A stretch of 5,019 nt of DNA from Ruminococcus sp. (GTDB lineage: Bacteria; Bacillota; Clostridia; Oscillospirales; Ruminococcaceae), in contig DNLQ01000178.1 in NCBI GenBank assembly GCA_003488415.1, forward strand, positions 1 to 5,019, in the 5' to 3' direction. The translations under genes and the position numbers were made by a program. Shown here piece by piece: positions 1 to 5,019 of this stretch; within the stretch, counting starts at the first letter, position 1; each line of letters starts with the position of its first letter. The notes below the pieces were generated by a model. That model had not been told where the DNA came from and did no database searches. It saw only the letters and a program-made list of their open reading frames with translations.

Positions 1-498
1 CAGGGCGACGGCGACCTGGCTGCTATCGGTACTGCCGAGACTGTTCATGTTGCCGCAAGAGGCGAGAATATCGTCGTTATCTTCATCAACAACACTATCT
101 ATGGCATGACAGGCGGTCAGATGGCTCCTACAACTCTTCCCGGTCAGGTAACCCAGACCACTCCCTTCGGACGTGATCCCAGACTTGCCGGCTATCCCGT
201 AAGAGTGAGCGAAATGGTAGCTACTCTCTCCGGTACTGCTCTTGCACAGCGTGTTGCCGTTGACAGCGTTCCTCACATCCGTGAGGCTAAGAAGGCTATC
301 CGCAAGGCTTTCGAGAACCAGAAGGCTGGTAAGGGACTTTCACTGGTAGAGGTACTCTCGACCTGTCCCACAAACTGGGGACTTGCTCCTATCGACGCTA
401 TCAAGCGCCTCCAGGAAGAGATGATACCCTACTATCCTCTCGGCGTATACAAGGACGTTGACGAGGGCGTATTCCCCAAGGAAGGAGGCGAGGAATAA
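1..498 (+). CDS. 2-oxoacid:ferredoxin oxidoreductase, beta (TPP-binding) subunit, 3' part
   Basis: Partial gene whose reading frame is open from base 1; 165 residues and a TAA stop are visible. Proteins of this family (KorB/VorA/PorB-like) carry the thiamine diphosphate site of enzymes that oxidatively decarboxylate a 2-oxoacid to the acyl-CoA and reduce ferredoxin in the cytoplasm. Visible evidence: the fragment opens with QGDGD, the start of the GDG...NN thiamine-diphosphate/Mg motif. The NN pair follows at about residues 30-31 and then IYGMTGGQ, a hallmark of the KorB/VorA group. The family is usually about 250-280 residues, so roughly the first 90-110 are outside the window. The gamma subunit follows with a one-base overlap (TAATG), so the two are translationally coupled. 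Substrate (branched-chain 2-oxoacid or 2-oxoglutarate) cannot be decided from this fragment, so no symbol is given. The ATG at 106 is internal, not the start. Confidence 0.95.
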   Translation, partial: QGDGDLAAIGTAETVHVAARGENIVVIFINNTIYGMTGGQMAPTTLPGQVTQTTPFGRDPRLAGYPVRVSEMVATLSGTALAQRVAVDSVPHIREAKKAIRKAFENQKAGKGLSLVEVLSTCPTNWGLAPIDAIKRLQEEMIPYYPLGVYKDVDEGVFPKEGGEE

Positions 499-1031
499 TG
501 GCAACTACTGAGATCCTGCTTGCAGGCTTCGGCGGTCAGGGAATCCTCTTCGCCGGTAAGATCCTCGCTTACTGCGGTCTTATGGACAGCAAGGAGCTTT
601 CATGGCTCCCGTCATACGGCCCCGAGATGCGTGGAGGCACCTGTAACTGCTCCGTTTGTATCTCCGACAAGCCCATCGGCTCACCCCTGGTACTTACTCC
701 CGATATCCTCATCGCTATGAACCAGCCCTCCTTTGACAAGTTCGTCAAGGACGTCCGTCCCGGAGGAAAGGTATTCTTCGACAGCGGTCTCATCGAGGCA
801 AATACCGACAGGACTGATATAGAGCTTTTCGGTATCCCCTCACAGCAGATGGCTGATGACAACGCTCTCAAGGGCGGTTCAAACATCATCCTGCTGGGCA
901 AGGTCATCAAGGAGACCGGTATCTTCTCCCTTGATACTATGAAGAAAGGCATCGAGAAGGTCGTTCCGCCTTCAAAGGCAGCACTTATCCCCAATAACTT
1001 CAAGGCTATTGAGCTTGGTATGAATGCCTGA
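498..1031 (+). CDS. 2-oxoacid:ferredoxin oxidoreductase, gamma subunit
   Basis: A complete 177-residue gamma subunit (KorC/VorC type, normally about 175-190 residues). It assembles with the alpha and beta subunits of the 2-oxoacid:ferredoxin oxidoreductase and helps form the CoA-dependent catalytic complex. The sequence has the family's N-terminal glycine-rich GFGGQG motif (residues 10-15), the SYGPEMRGGTCNCSV segment (about 39-53), the ISDKPIGSP stretch (about 55-63) and a DILIAMNQPSFDKF segment after it. The ATG at 498 is supported by a strong Shine-Dalgarno (AAGGAGG, 482-488) nine bases upstream, inside the end of the beta gene. No cysteine cluster for an Fe-S centre is evident, as expected for this subunit. 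KorC and VorC are not separable by eye; the alpha-subunit gene upstream would settle the substrate. The long opposite-strand frame across it is coding shadow. Confidence 0.96.
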   Translation: MATTEILLAGFGGQGILFAGKILAYCGLMDSKELSWLPSYGPEMRGGTCNCSVCISDKPIGSPLVLTPDILIAMNQPSFDKFVKDVRPGGKVFFDSGLIEANTDRTDIELFGIPSQQMADDNALKGGSNIILLGKVIKETGIFSLDTMKKGIEKVVPPSKAALIPNNFKAIELGMNA

Positions 1032-1035
1032 GGAG
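1031..1035 (+). promoter_or_regulatory. Ribosome binding site overlapping the gamma-subunit stop codon
   Basis: AGGAG begins on the last base of the TGA stop of the gamma subunit and lies seven bases before the ATG at 1043. It fixes the start of the membrane protein and argues that the gene is read as part of the oxidoreductase transcript; there is no room for a separate promoter between the two genes. Confidence 0.8.
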
Positions 1036-1042
1036 TGCTCAG

Positions 1043-2320
1043 ATGACAAAAGTTGAAAAGAAGATCACCGGTTTTATTACAGACCACGTTATCCTCATCG
1101 GCTTCATAGCTGTGTCCATTACCGCTTTCATCATGCGCAAGGCGTTCTGGGAACACTGGACTACCGACTATTCCGCATTTCTCCTTCCCTGGATAAACAA
1201 GCTGATCGAGTATCCGGGACTCAGCGGTATCGGTCAGAATATAGGCGAATACAACGTTCCCTATATGCTGTTCCTGAACATCATCGGCAGGACTCCCTTC
1301 AACAACCTCCACGAGGTAAAGATATTCTCCATCTTTTTCGATTACCTACTGGCAGTTTTTGCTGCATTGACGGTATACAGATGTGAGAAGAACAGAGGCA
1401 GGGAGACAGAGAAGGCTTTTGCTGTATACGCAGCAGCACTTATCTCACCGGTTGCGTTCATCGACTCAGCTATGTGGTGTCAGTGCGACAGTATCTGGTC
1501 AGGCTGCCTGATAGTATGCCTGTACTGCCTTATAAGGGAGAGATACAAGCTGTGCTGGCTCTGGTTCGGTATAGCCTTCGCATTCAAGCTCCAGGCAGTA
1601 TTCCTGCTGCCGCTGCTGATGATATACTACTTCTCAACACGGAAGATGAGCATTCTCAATGCTGTTATTTCTGCCGGAGTGTATGTAGTGATGGTCAGCC
1701 CTGCTATCTTTGCAGGAAGAAGTGTGAAGGATACATTTGGCATCTATCTTGCACAGACGGATATTTACCATAGTCTTACAATGAATTTCCCGAGCCTTTA
1801 TTGTCTGCTTCCGGGAGACTACTTTGAGTTCAAGAAGGCTGGTATCATGCTCACCATAACGGTGCTTGGCATTGCAGCCTGTGTATTCATAAAGCGCAGA
1901 TACAGCTCCGCTTATGCTTACATAACGCTTGCATTCTGGTCAACTATGGTATGTACCTACTTCCTTCCCGGTATGCACGACAGATACTCCTATTTCTCGT
2001 GCATGGCTGCAATAATATGGGCAGCAACTGGCGGAAGGAAGACAGACGCCTTTGTTGCAGGTATTGTACATCTGGTCACGTTGTTCAGCTGGCAGCCTTA
2101 TCTTTTCGGCCTTGAAGTCAAGTTCAGCATACTTTCTGTTCTGAATCTCGCAGTTATCTTCTACGTTGGAATGCGTATGTTCTCCATAAAGGAAGCACCT
2201 GAGGAGCTTCCTGCTGAAGAGCCTGCAAAGGAAGAAACTGCCGGGGAAGAGGAGAAGCCTGCTGAGAAAAAGGCTGAAAAGAAGTCTTCTGAAAAGAAAA
2301 CAGCAAAGGCAACGACATAA
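1043..2320 (+). CDS. Polytopic GT-C family membrane glycosyltransferase (Gpi18-like)
   Basis: A 425-residue integral membrane protein with about nine or ten hydrophobic segments (for example 13-31, 95-111, 125-140, 150-164, 170-197, 204-224, 266-283, 290-307, 335-347, 360-380). It resembles bacterial GT-C proteins related to the mannosyltransferase Gpi18, which transfer a sugar from a polyprenyl-phosphate donor at the outer membrane face. Visible family features: an acidic first loop, TTDYSAFLLPW (40-50), where D42 is in the usual place of the GT-C catalytic Asp; QCDSIW (147-152) in place of the commoner GQxDSIY; FKLQAVFLLPLL (181-192); and GMHDRYSYF (310-318), a variant of the MHERY motif. 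The last 42 residues form a charged Glu/Pro/Ala then Lys-rich tail, probably cytoplasmic. Donor and acceptor are unknown. It sits 11 bases after the oxidoreductase and is followed by a terminator. Such proteins are sometimes annotated as conjugal transfer protein TraL; nothing here supports conjugation. Confidence 0.8.
   Translation: MTKVEKKITGFITDHVILIGFIAVSITAFIMRKAFWEHWTTDYSAFLLPWINKLIEYPGLSGIGQNIGEYNVPYMLFLNIIGRTPFNNLHEVKIFSIFFDYLLAVFAALTVYRCEKNRGRETEKAFAVYAAALISPVAFIDSAMWCQCDSIWSGCLIVCLYCLIRERYKLCWLWFGIAFAFKLQAVFLLPLLMIYYFSTRKMSILNAVISAGVYVVMVSPAIFAGRSVKDTFGIYLAQTDIYHSLTMNFPSLYCLLPGDYFEFKKAGIMLTITVLGIAACVFIKRRYSSAYAYITLAFWSTMVCTYFLPGMHDRYSYFSCMAAIIWAATGGRKTDAFVAGIVHLVTLFSWQPYLFGLEVKFSILSVLNLAVIFYVGMRMFSIKEAPEELPAEEPAKEETAGEEEKPAEKKAEKKSSEKKTAKATT
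2192..2317 (+). other. Low-complexity charged C-terminal tail of the GT-C protein
   Basis: Codons 384-425 encode a Glu/Pro/Ala stretch (EAPEELPAEEPAKEE) that changes to a Lys/Ala/Ser/Glu run (EKKAEKKSSEKKTAK). The DNA is purine-rich with repeated GAA/AAG/GCA codons. It lies after the last membrane segment and is predicted to be disordered, with an acidic-then-basic charge gradient. It is not part of the GT-C core and may have grown by repeat slippage. Confidence 0.75.
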
Positions 2321-2359
2321 GAACAACAAAAAGGACTGCTCCGGCAGTCCTTTTCTTTT
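2321..2359. terminator. Bidirectional rho-independent terminator
   Basis: A 7-bp GC-rich stem, GGACTGC (2333-2339) pairing GCAGTCC (2344-2350) around a TCCG loop, is extended by A-T pairs (2329-2332 with 2351-2354). On the + strand it is followed by TTTTCTTTT, nine bases after the stop of the membrane protein. On the - strand the same stem is followed by TTTTTGTTGTT, so it can also stop transcription arriving from the flavoprotein remnant. This is the expected arrangement between convergent genes. Confidence 0.88.
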
Positions 2360-2410
2360 GGTATTGCAGATCAAAACGCCCCGAAAGACGAATACCCGCA
2401 TAGAGATTCA

Positions 2411-2440
2411 GCCCCTGAGTGTTTCAAATCGCTCAGGGGC
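2411..2440 (+). repeat. Inverted repeat, possible second terminator of the + strand operon
   Basis: GCCCCTGAG (2411-2419) and CTCAGGGGC (2432-2440) form a perfect 9-bp stem. It extends by a U-G wobble and a G-C pair when transcribed on the + strand (2420-2421 with 2430-2431), leaving the loop TTTCAAAT. The wobble would be an A-C mismatch on the - strand, which favours + strand RNA. The sequence after it (ATTGTTATCATTTATG) is T-rich but has no clean T-run, so terminator function is uncertain. It lies between the bidirectional terminator and the end of the flavoprotein remnant; 2441-2498 shows nothing else. Confidence 0.45.
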
Positions 2441-2498
2441 ATTGTTATCATTTATGCTGCTAATACAGATCGGGATCTCGTGCCGGATCAGCCCTTCC

Positions 2499-2690
2499 TC
2501 AGATAAAGTTTGTAAATGTCTTGATCTCGTGCGCAGGAGCAGACAGATCGTTTTTTTCTCCGTTTTCGATCAGCCACATTTTTTCTGTATCAATGCCGTC
2601 ATTGTTCAGGACCTCGATCACTTCATCCATTGCAGTTGAGACACAGCCATTTTCATTTGGGCTGCCGTTAATAAACAGGATTTTTCCCAT
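2499..2690 (-). pseudogene. Internally deleted NADPH-dependent FMN reductase / flavodoxin-like protein
   Basis: A 63-codon frame. Residues 1-41 match the start of the NADPH-dependent FMN reductase/flavodoxin-like family: a first beta strand, KILFING, then the FMN-phosphate loop GSPNENG (9-15) and the first helix. Family members are usually about 180-210 residues with a following GCxxCxxC region and a GSPVY/H-type loop, both absent here. The last residues, HEIKTFTNFI, resemble the C-terminal TNFI(R) end typical of the same family, so the frame looks like an in-frame fusion of both ends after loss of about 140 residues, with the junction near codons 42-52 (about 2535-2567). The start at 2688-2690 is chosen because GGGAGGAG lies six bases upstream and the family begins M-x-KIL; a longer in-frame ATG at 2753 lies between the -35 and -10 boxes and has no RBS. 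It cannot fold as a normal flavoprotein. It could be a decaying gene or a small translated peptide. Confidence 0.7.
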
Positions 2691-2696
2691 ATTGAT

Positions 2697-2704
2697 CTCC
2701 TCCC
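2697..2704 (-). promoter_or_regulatory. Strong ribosome binding site of the flavoprotein remnant
   Basis: Read on the - strand, GGGAGGAG is followed by six bases (ATCAAT) and ATG at 2690. This is near-perfect complementarity to the 16S tail with good spacing, and it decides the start of the short frame in favour of the MGKILF methionine. Confidence 0.8.
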
Positions 2705-2733
2705 ATAATATATTCGGATCTATATTATTAATT

Positions 2734-2763
2734 ATTATAGCATAACGCTGCACCCGCTGTCAA
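2734..2763 (-). promoter_or_regulatory. Consensus sigma-A promoter with extended -10 for the flavoprotein remnant
   Basis: On the - strand: TTGACA (2763-2758), an 18-bp spacer, then TATAAT (2739-2734) preceded by TGC, which gives an extended -10. Both hexamers are perfect matches to the housekeeping consensus. Transcription would start near 2727 and leave a leader of about 37 bases before the ATG at 2690. Confidence 0.8.
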
Positions 2764-2769
2764 CAGAAA

Positions 2770-2810
2770 CGCCATAGTACTTCTGACTGAATATCAGAAA
2801 TACTATGGCG
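2770..2810 (-). terminator. 17-bp near-perfect inverted repeat, probable terminator of the M23 gene
   Basis: Arms 2770-2786 and 2794-2810 (outer bases CGCCATAGTA / TACTATGGCG) pair over 17 bp with a 7-base loop. The only imperfection, 2780 against 2800, is a G-U wobble in - strand RNA but a C-A mismatch in + strand RNA, which suggests the structure works in the - transcript. It lies about 45 bases past the stop of the peptidase gene and is followed on that strand by the modest T-rich run TTTCTGTT. The weak T-run leaves room for another role: it ends only six bases upstream of the -35 box of the next promoter and could be an operator. Confidence 0.55.
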
Positions 2811-2834
2811 CAAAACTTCTTTATGAGTACCGGT

Positions 2835-2850
2835 CTGAACGGGGGTTCAG
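2835..2850. repeat. Small hairpin just after the M23 stop codon
   Basis: CTGAAC and GTTCAG (2835-2840 and 2845-2850) form a perfect 6-bp inverted repeat around GGGG, four bases past the stop of the peptidase gene. No T-run follows on either strand, so it is not a terminator alone. It may stabilise the 3' end of the transcript or be chance. Confidence 0.3.
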
Positions 2851-2854
2851 CTTA

Positions 2855-4618
2855 TCATGATGTTTTATCCGTATCGGTGCCGGAGCTCTTTTTTACGACC
2901 TTTTTATCTTCCTCGACCTTCATCTCTGTGGTATTGAGATAGTTTGCAGGATCCTGGTGTACACCGTTGTAGCGCACCTCAAAGTGGCAGTGTGCGCCGA
3001 AGGAATATCCGGTATTACCTACAAGACCGATAAGCTGTCCCTTCTCGACGTACTGTCCCTCCATAGCGATAGCAAGGCTCATGTGAGCGTAAACGGTCTG
3101 ATAGCCGTCCATATGGTCGATCATTACAACATTTCCGTAGCCGCCGTCGTTCCAGCCTGCGGAGACTACCATACCCGAACGTGCAGCGTAGATCTCGGTG
3201 CCCTCCGGAGCGGCAAGGTCAAGTCCCTGGTGGTTACGGTTACTGATAAATGTATCGCTTACCCAGCCGCCGTTCAGGGGCCAGCCGAATGAACCGTCAC
3301 CAATAAGCGGAGCGCCGAAGAATACAGTTGCAGGATCGTCGGGCATTGCGGTATAGGTACCGATGCCGATCTCCTCCACAACGGGCTGCTTGACAGTCCT
3401 GCTGCTGAGAACTCTGCGGGAGCTTTCGATGCCGTCAACGTAGGTGACCTCTATCTTGTTCAGCTTCTCGCCCCGCTCACCCTTTACCAGCGTTGAGCGC
3501 ACTCCCAGGTTGAGCGAACTGGTCTCCACCTCGATAGTCTCGTAGTCAATGAAGGAGAGTGTATCTCTTTCACGGATGTACTGTATAGGCAGGAAGCTCT
3601 CTGTCTCGTAGACGTTCACCAGCTTTCCTGTTCTTATATTTTCCTTTATCTCCGGGTTCATAGCACTGAACTCTTCCAGTGTCATATTGTACATCTGACA
3701 GATCTTTGCAGCGGAATCGCCTTCCTGACTCACATATGCACCACGCTTCTTGCGTGATGAAGTAAGCATGGAGATAGCAGACCTCTCGGTCATGATGCTG
3801 TCGGTAAGGTAGATACCTTCGGTATACTCGACCTTTTTGACATAAGACACGTCACGGACAATACCCTCCACCTCATAGTGTAAAAGGCGGTCGGCAAGGG
3901 CATCCTGGACCTCTTCCCTGTTGCGGACAGCTCCCACGAACTCGCCGTCAACGTAGATGCCGTAGGCAGTGGTAAGCTCCTCGTCCGAGGACTCCAGCAT
4001 GATGTTGGCAAGCTGAGATGCAGAGATATACTTATCGCTGTCTGTGATGATCTTGAGGGAGTATTCCGGCTTGATCTCAAGGTTGAACTGGTCATCGCTT
4101 CCTGAGTAGGAGACTCTCTGCTTTACCTCTTTCTCGGCTTCCTCGAATTCAGCCTCAGAGGAAATAATGCCCAGCTCCTTGCCGTTATACTCCACCGCAA
4201 GTCCGTACTCAAAGCCTGAGCCGTAACGGATAACGGATATAAGGAAGAATACTGCGAAGATTGGGGCGATATAGTTGAAGGCTGTATACAGCACTCCGTC
4301 CTCACCGAAGAGGAAAGAGCCGATGAATATCAATACTGCTTTTGCGGTAGGGCCGAAGCCTTCCTTTCTGGCACGGCGAATATCGTTTGTCAGCTTGTTG
4401 GAGCGCTTAACTCTCTCCCGGAATGATTCCGTAACGGATACAGTTACCAGCTTCACTGCTCTGAACAGCGACTTCAGCAGGTCACGGATCTCGCTCAGCA
4501 GAAATCTCAGGACTCCGGCTGCTGCAAGGAGCAGAGCCGCAAAGAACTTTATGACTGCAATACCGGCAAGGGCGAAAAGGTCTGATAGTTTACTGCCTTT
4601 CTTTCTGAACGGGCTCAA
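2855..4618 (-). CDS. Membrane-anchored M23 metalloendopeptidase with LysM and G5 domains
   Basis: A 587-residue cell-wall hydrolase, predicted to cut peptidoglycan cross-links outside the membrane using zinc. Order of parts: basic N-terminus and hydrophobic stretch (about 12-41); a basic amphipathic linker (about 43-90); hydrophobic segments at about 92-104 and 110-131, the latter the best membrane anchor; two related beta/alpha repeats (about 137-170 and 217-249, pattern YG-hydrophobic-V-x-G-x-x-h-G followed by an acidic helix); a LysM-like domain (about 293-338); a G5 domain (about 345-420); and the M23/LytM domain (about 440-562). Catalytic residues are intact: H463 and D467 in HQGLD, H512 in YAHM, and H543/H545 in HCHFE. 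A Lys/Ser/Thr-rich tail ends the protein. The start is TTG at 4616-4618, chosen because GGGAGGAG lies five bases before it and no ATG is near. It has its own promoter downstream of luxS. An intact active site argues for an enzyme rather than an inactive activator. Confidence 0.92.
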   Translation of the reverse strand: MSPFRKKGSKLSDLFALAGIAVIKFFAALLLAAAGVLRFLLSEIRDLLKSLFRAVKLVTVSVTESFRERVKRSNKLTNDIRRARKEGFGPTAKAVLIFIGSFLFGEDGVLYTAFNYIAPIFAVFFLISVIRYGSGFEYGLAVEYNGKELGIISSEAEFEEAEKEVKQRVSYSGSDDQFNLEIKPEYSLKIITDSDKYISASQLANIMLESSDEELTTAYGIYVDGEFVGAVRNREEVQDALADRLLHYEVEGIVRDVSYVKKVEYTEGIYLTDSIMTERSAISMLTSSRKKRGAYVSQEGDSAAKICQMYNMTLEEFSAMNPEIKENIRTGKLVNVYETESFLPIQYIRERDTLSFIDYETIEVETSSLNLGVRSTLVKGERGEKLNKIEVTYVDGIESSRRVLSSRTVKQPVVEEIGIGTYTAMPDDPATVFFGAPLIGDGSFGWPLNGGWVSDTFISNRNHQGLDLAAPEGTEIYAARSGMVVSAGWNDGGYGNVVMIDHMDGYQTVYAHMSLAIAMEGQYVEKGQLIGLVGNTGYSFGAHCHFEVRYNGVHQDPANYLNTTEMKVEEDKKVVKKSSGTDTDKTS

Positions 4619-4623
4619 TAATT

Positions 4624-4631
4624 CTCCTCCC
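4624..4631 (-). promoter_or_regulatory. Ribosome binding site supporting a TTG start
   Basis: GGGAGGAG on the - strand, five bases upstream of TTG at 4618-4616. No in-frame ATG or GTG occurs within the preceding codons, so the site identifies TTG as the initiation codon of the M23 peptidase. The same octamer is used by the flavoprotein remnant. Confidence 0.8.
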
Positions 4632-4672
4632 TTCGTTCTCTTTCTGTTCTGACTTAACAGTCACACTATTCC

Positions 4673-4701
4673 ATTATAATAGTATGGCGCAGAAAATACA
4701 A
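4673..4701 (-). promoter_or_regulatory. Probable promoter of the M23 peptidase gene
   Basis: On the - strand a perfect TATAAT (4678-4673) lies 17 bp from TTGTAT (4701-4696), a weak -35 that keeps only the TTG. Transcription would start near 4666 and give a leader of about 48 bases ending in the strong RBS. Promoter strength probably depends on the -10 or on an activator. Confidence 0.6.
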
Positions 4702-4707
4702 CTTTCC

Positions 4708-4764
4708 CCGGAGTTTTTTCTTTATCTGTACACAAAACTTTGTAGACCTGAACAAAAAATCCGG
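4708..4764 (-). repeat. Long-range inverted repeat in the luxS 3' region
   Basis: CCGGATTTTTT (- strand, 4764-4754) can pair with AAAAAA-C-TCCGG (4719-4708) with a single bulged base, enclosing about 34 bases, directly after the luxS stop. A T-run is built into one arm, so it does not look like a standard terminator. No convincing terminator for luxS is visible, and some read-through into the peptidase gene is possible. Much of the pairing is A-T. Confidence 0.3.
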
Positions 4765-4765
4765 C

Positions 4766-5019
4766 TTATTTTTGACTTGTGTGCCAAGAGTATTCCAGCA
4801 TATCGGTGGAATAATTCTCCAGTACCCTGAGAAGCGGCAGCACGTCCCTGCGTGCAGCTTCAAGGTCATGTTCCAGGTAGTTTCCGCATTCCACCGGGGT
4901 ACAGCCGGGTATCTCGCCGGTGTACTCAGAGATGAAGCGGTAAGCGTCACGAACCAGAGCGATAGCCTGTTCTTTGGATACAGTGTCCCTTGTGAGCAGG
5001 TAGAAGCCTGTGCGGCAGC
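4766..5019 (-). CDS. luxS: S-ribosylhomocysteine lyase (LuxS), C-terminal part
   Basis: The frame enters from the right edge and ends at TAA 4768-4766, giving 83 visible residues (first complete codon at 5017-5015) of a protein normally about 150-165 long. LuxS cleaves S-ribosylhomocysteine to homocysteine and DPD, the precursor of autoinducer-2, as part of S-adenosylmethionine recycling in the cytoplasm. The visible part starts at CRTGFYLL, whose Cys corresponds to the catalytic Cys84 of Bacillus LuxS. It then has GEIPG and the ECGNYLEHDLEAA motif, whose Cys is the third metal ligand (Cys126 equivalent). The HTFEH metal site lies beyond the window. The C-terminal end, LEYSWHTSQK, runs a few residues past the usual end. 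No frameshift or missing residue is seen. A different frame running over 4666-4950 is a shadow. Confidence 0.95.
   Translation of the reverse strand, partial: CRTGFYLLTRDTVSKEQAIALVRDAYRFISEYTGEIPGCTPVECGNYLEHDLEAARRDVLPLLRVLENYSTDMLEYSWHTSQK

Noticed and set aside
569..1312. Long 247-codon open frame on the - strand across the gamma subunit
   Set aside because: It lies antisense to a clear family member, has no family resemblance or good RBS, and arises from the codon bias of the + strand gene.
1043..2320. Possible conjugative-transfer (TraL) assignment of the membrane protein
   Set aside because: The acidic first loop, the QCDSIW segment and the MHDRY motif fit GT-C glycosyltransferases, and no conjugation gene is nearby.
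2358..2639. + strand 93-codon frame opposite the flavoprotein remnant
   Set aside because: It begins inside the terminator T-run, crosses an inverted repeat, has no RBS and is antisense to the recognisable flavodoxin-like segment.
2799..4691. A 14-base sequence matching 13/14 at 2799-2812 and 4678-4691 (core TATGGCGCA), on either side of the peptidase gene, suggestive of element-end direct repeats
   Set aside because: A rough estimate gives about two such near-matches by chance in 5 kb, and there is no transposase, target duplication or matching inverted end.
4733..4747. Short A/T inverted repeat ACAAAACTTTGT-like sequence after luxS
   Set aside because: Only about five A-T pairs with a loop too small to form; not supportable as a regulatory site.
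4666..4950. 94-codon - strand frame covering the luxS end and the intergenic region
   Set aside because: It is a shifted frame over luxS; the LuxS frame has the CRTGFYLL and ECGNY motifs, while this one has no resemblance to any family and runs through the promoter region of the next gene.

Overview
The window looks like ordinary chromosome from an anaerobic, moderate-GC Gram-positive bacterium of the Clostridia, most like Ruminococcus or another Oscillospiraceae. The evidence is a ferredoxin-dependent 2-oxoacid oxidoreductase, luxS, a G5/LysM/M23 cell-wall hydrolase and strong GGGAGGAG-type ribosome binding sites. The assignment is an inference from gene content and protein style; no marker gene is present.

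Layout: the left part reads on the + strand. It holds the 3' end of the TPP-binding beta subunit of a 2-oxoacid:ferredoxin oxidoreductase (1-498), its gamma subunit (498-1031, overlapping by one base), and a multi-pass GT-C type membrane glycosyltransferase (1043-2320) that starts 11 bases later with its Shine-Dalgarno on the previous stop codon. These three look like one transcript that ends at a hairpin at 2329-2359. That hairpin also has a T-run on the other strand, so it can serve both directions.

The right part reads on the - strand. It holds the 3' end of luxS (4766-5017), then a 587-residue membrane-anchored M23 endopeptidase with LysM and G5 domains (2855-4618, TTG start, own promoter), then a 63-codon flavoprotein remnant (2499-2690). 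The remnant joins the N-terminal FMN-binding segment of an NADPH-dependent FMN reductase/flavodoxin-like protein to what looks like the extreme C-terminus of the same family, so the middle appears deleted. It still has a consensus promoter (TTGACA, 18 bp, TGC-TATAAT) and a strong RBS. The two transcription directions converge between about 2321 and 2498.

The oxidoreductase works in anaerobic 2-oxoacid metabolism with ferredoxin. The glycosyltransferase and M23 protein are envelope proteins. LuxS belongs to methyl-cycle detoxification and AI-2 production. Apart from operon continuity I see no functional link between the groups. I found no CRISPR array, tRNA, rRNA, insertion sequence or clear new defence or biosynthetic system. 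The most unusual item is the compacted flavoprotein gene and the hairpins around it.
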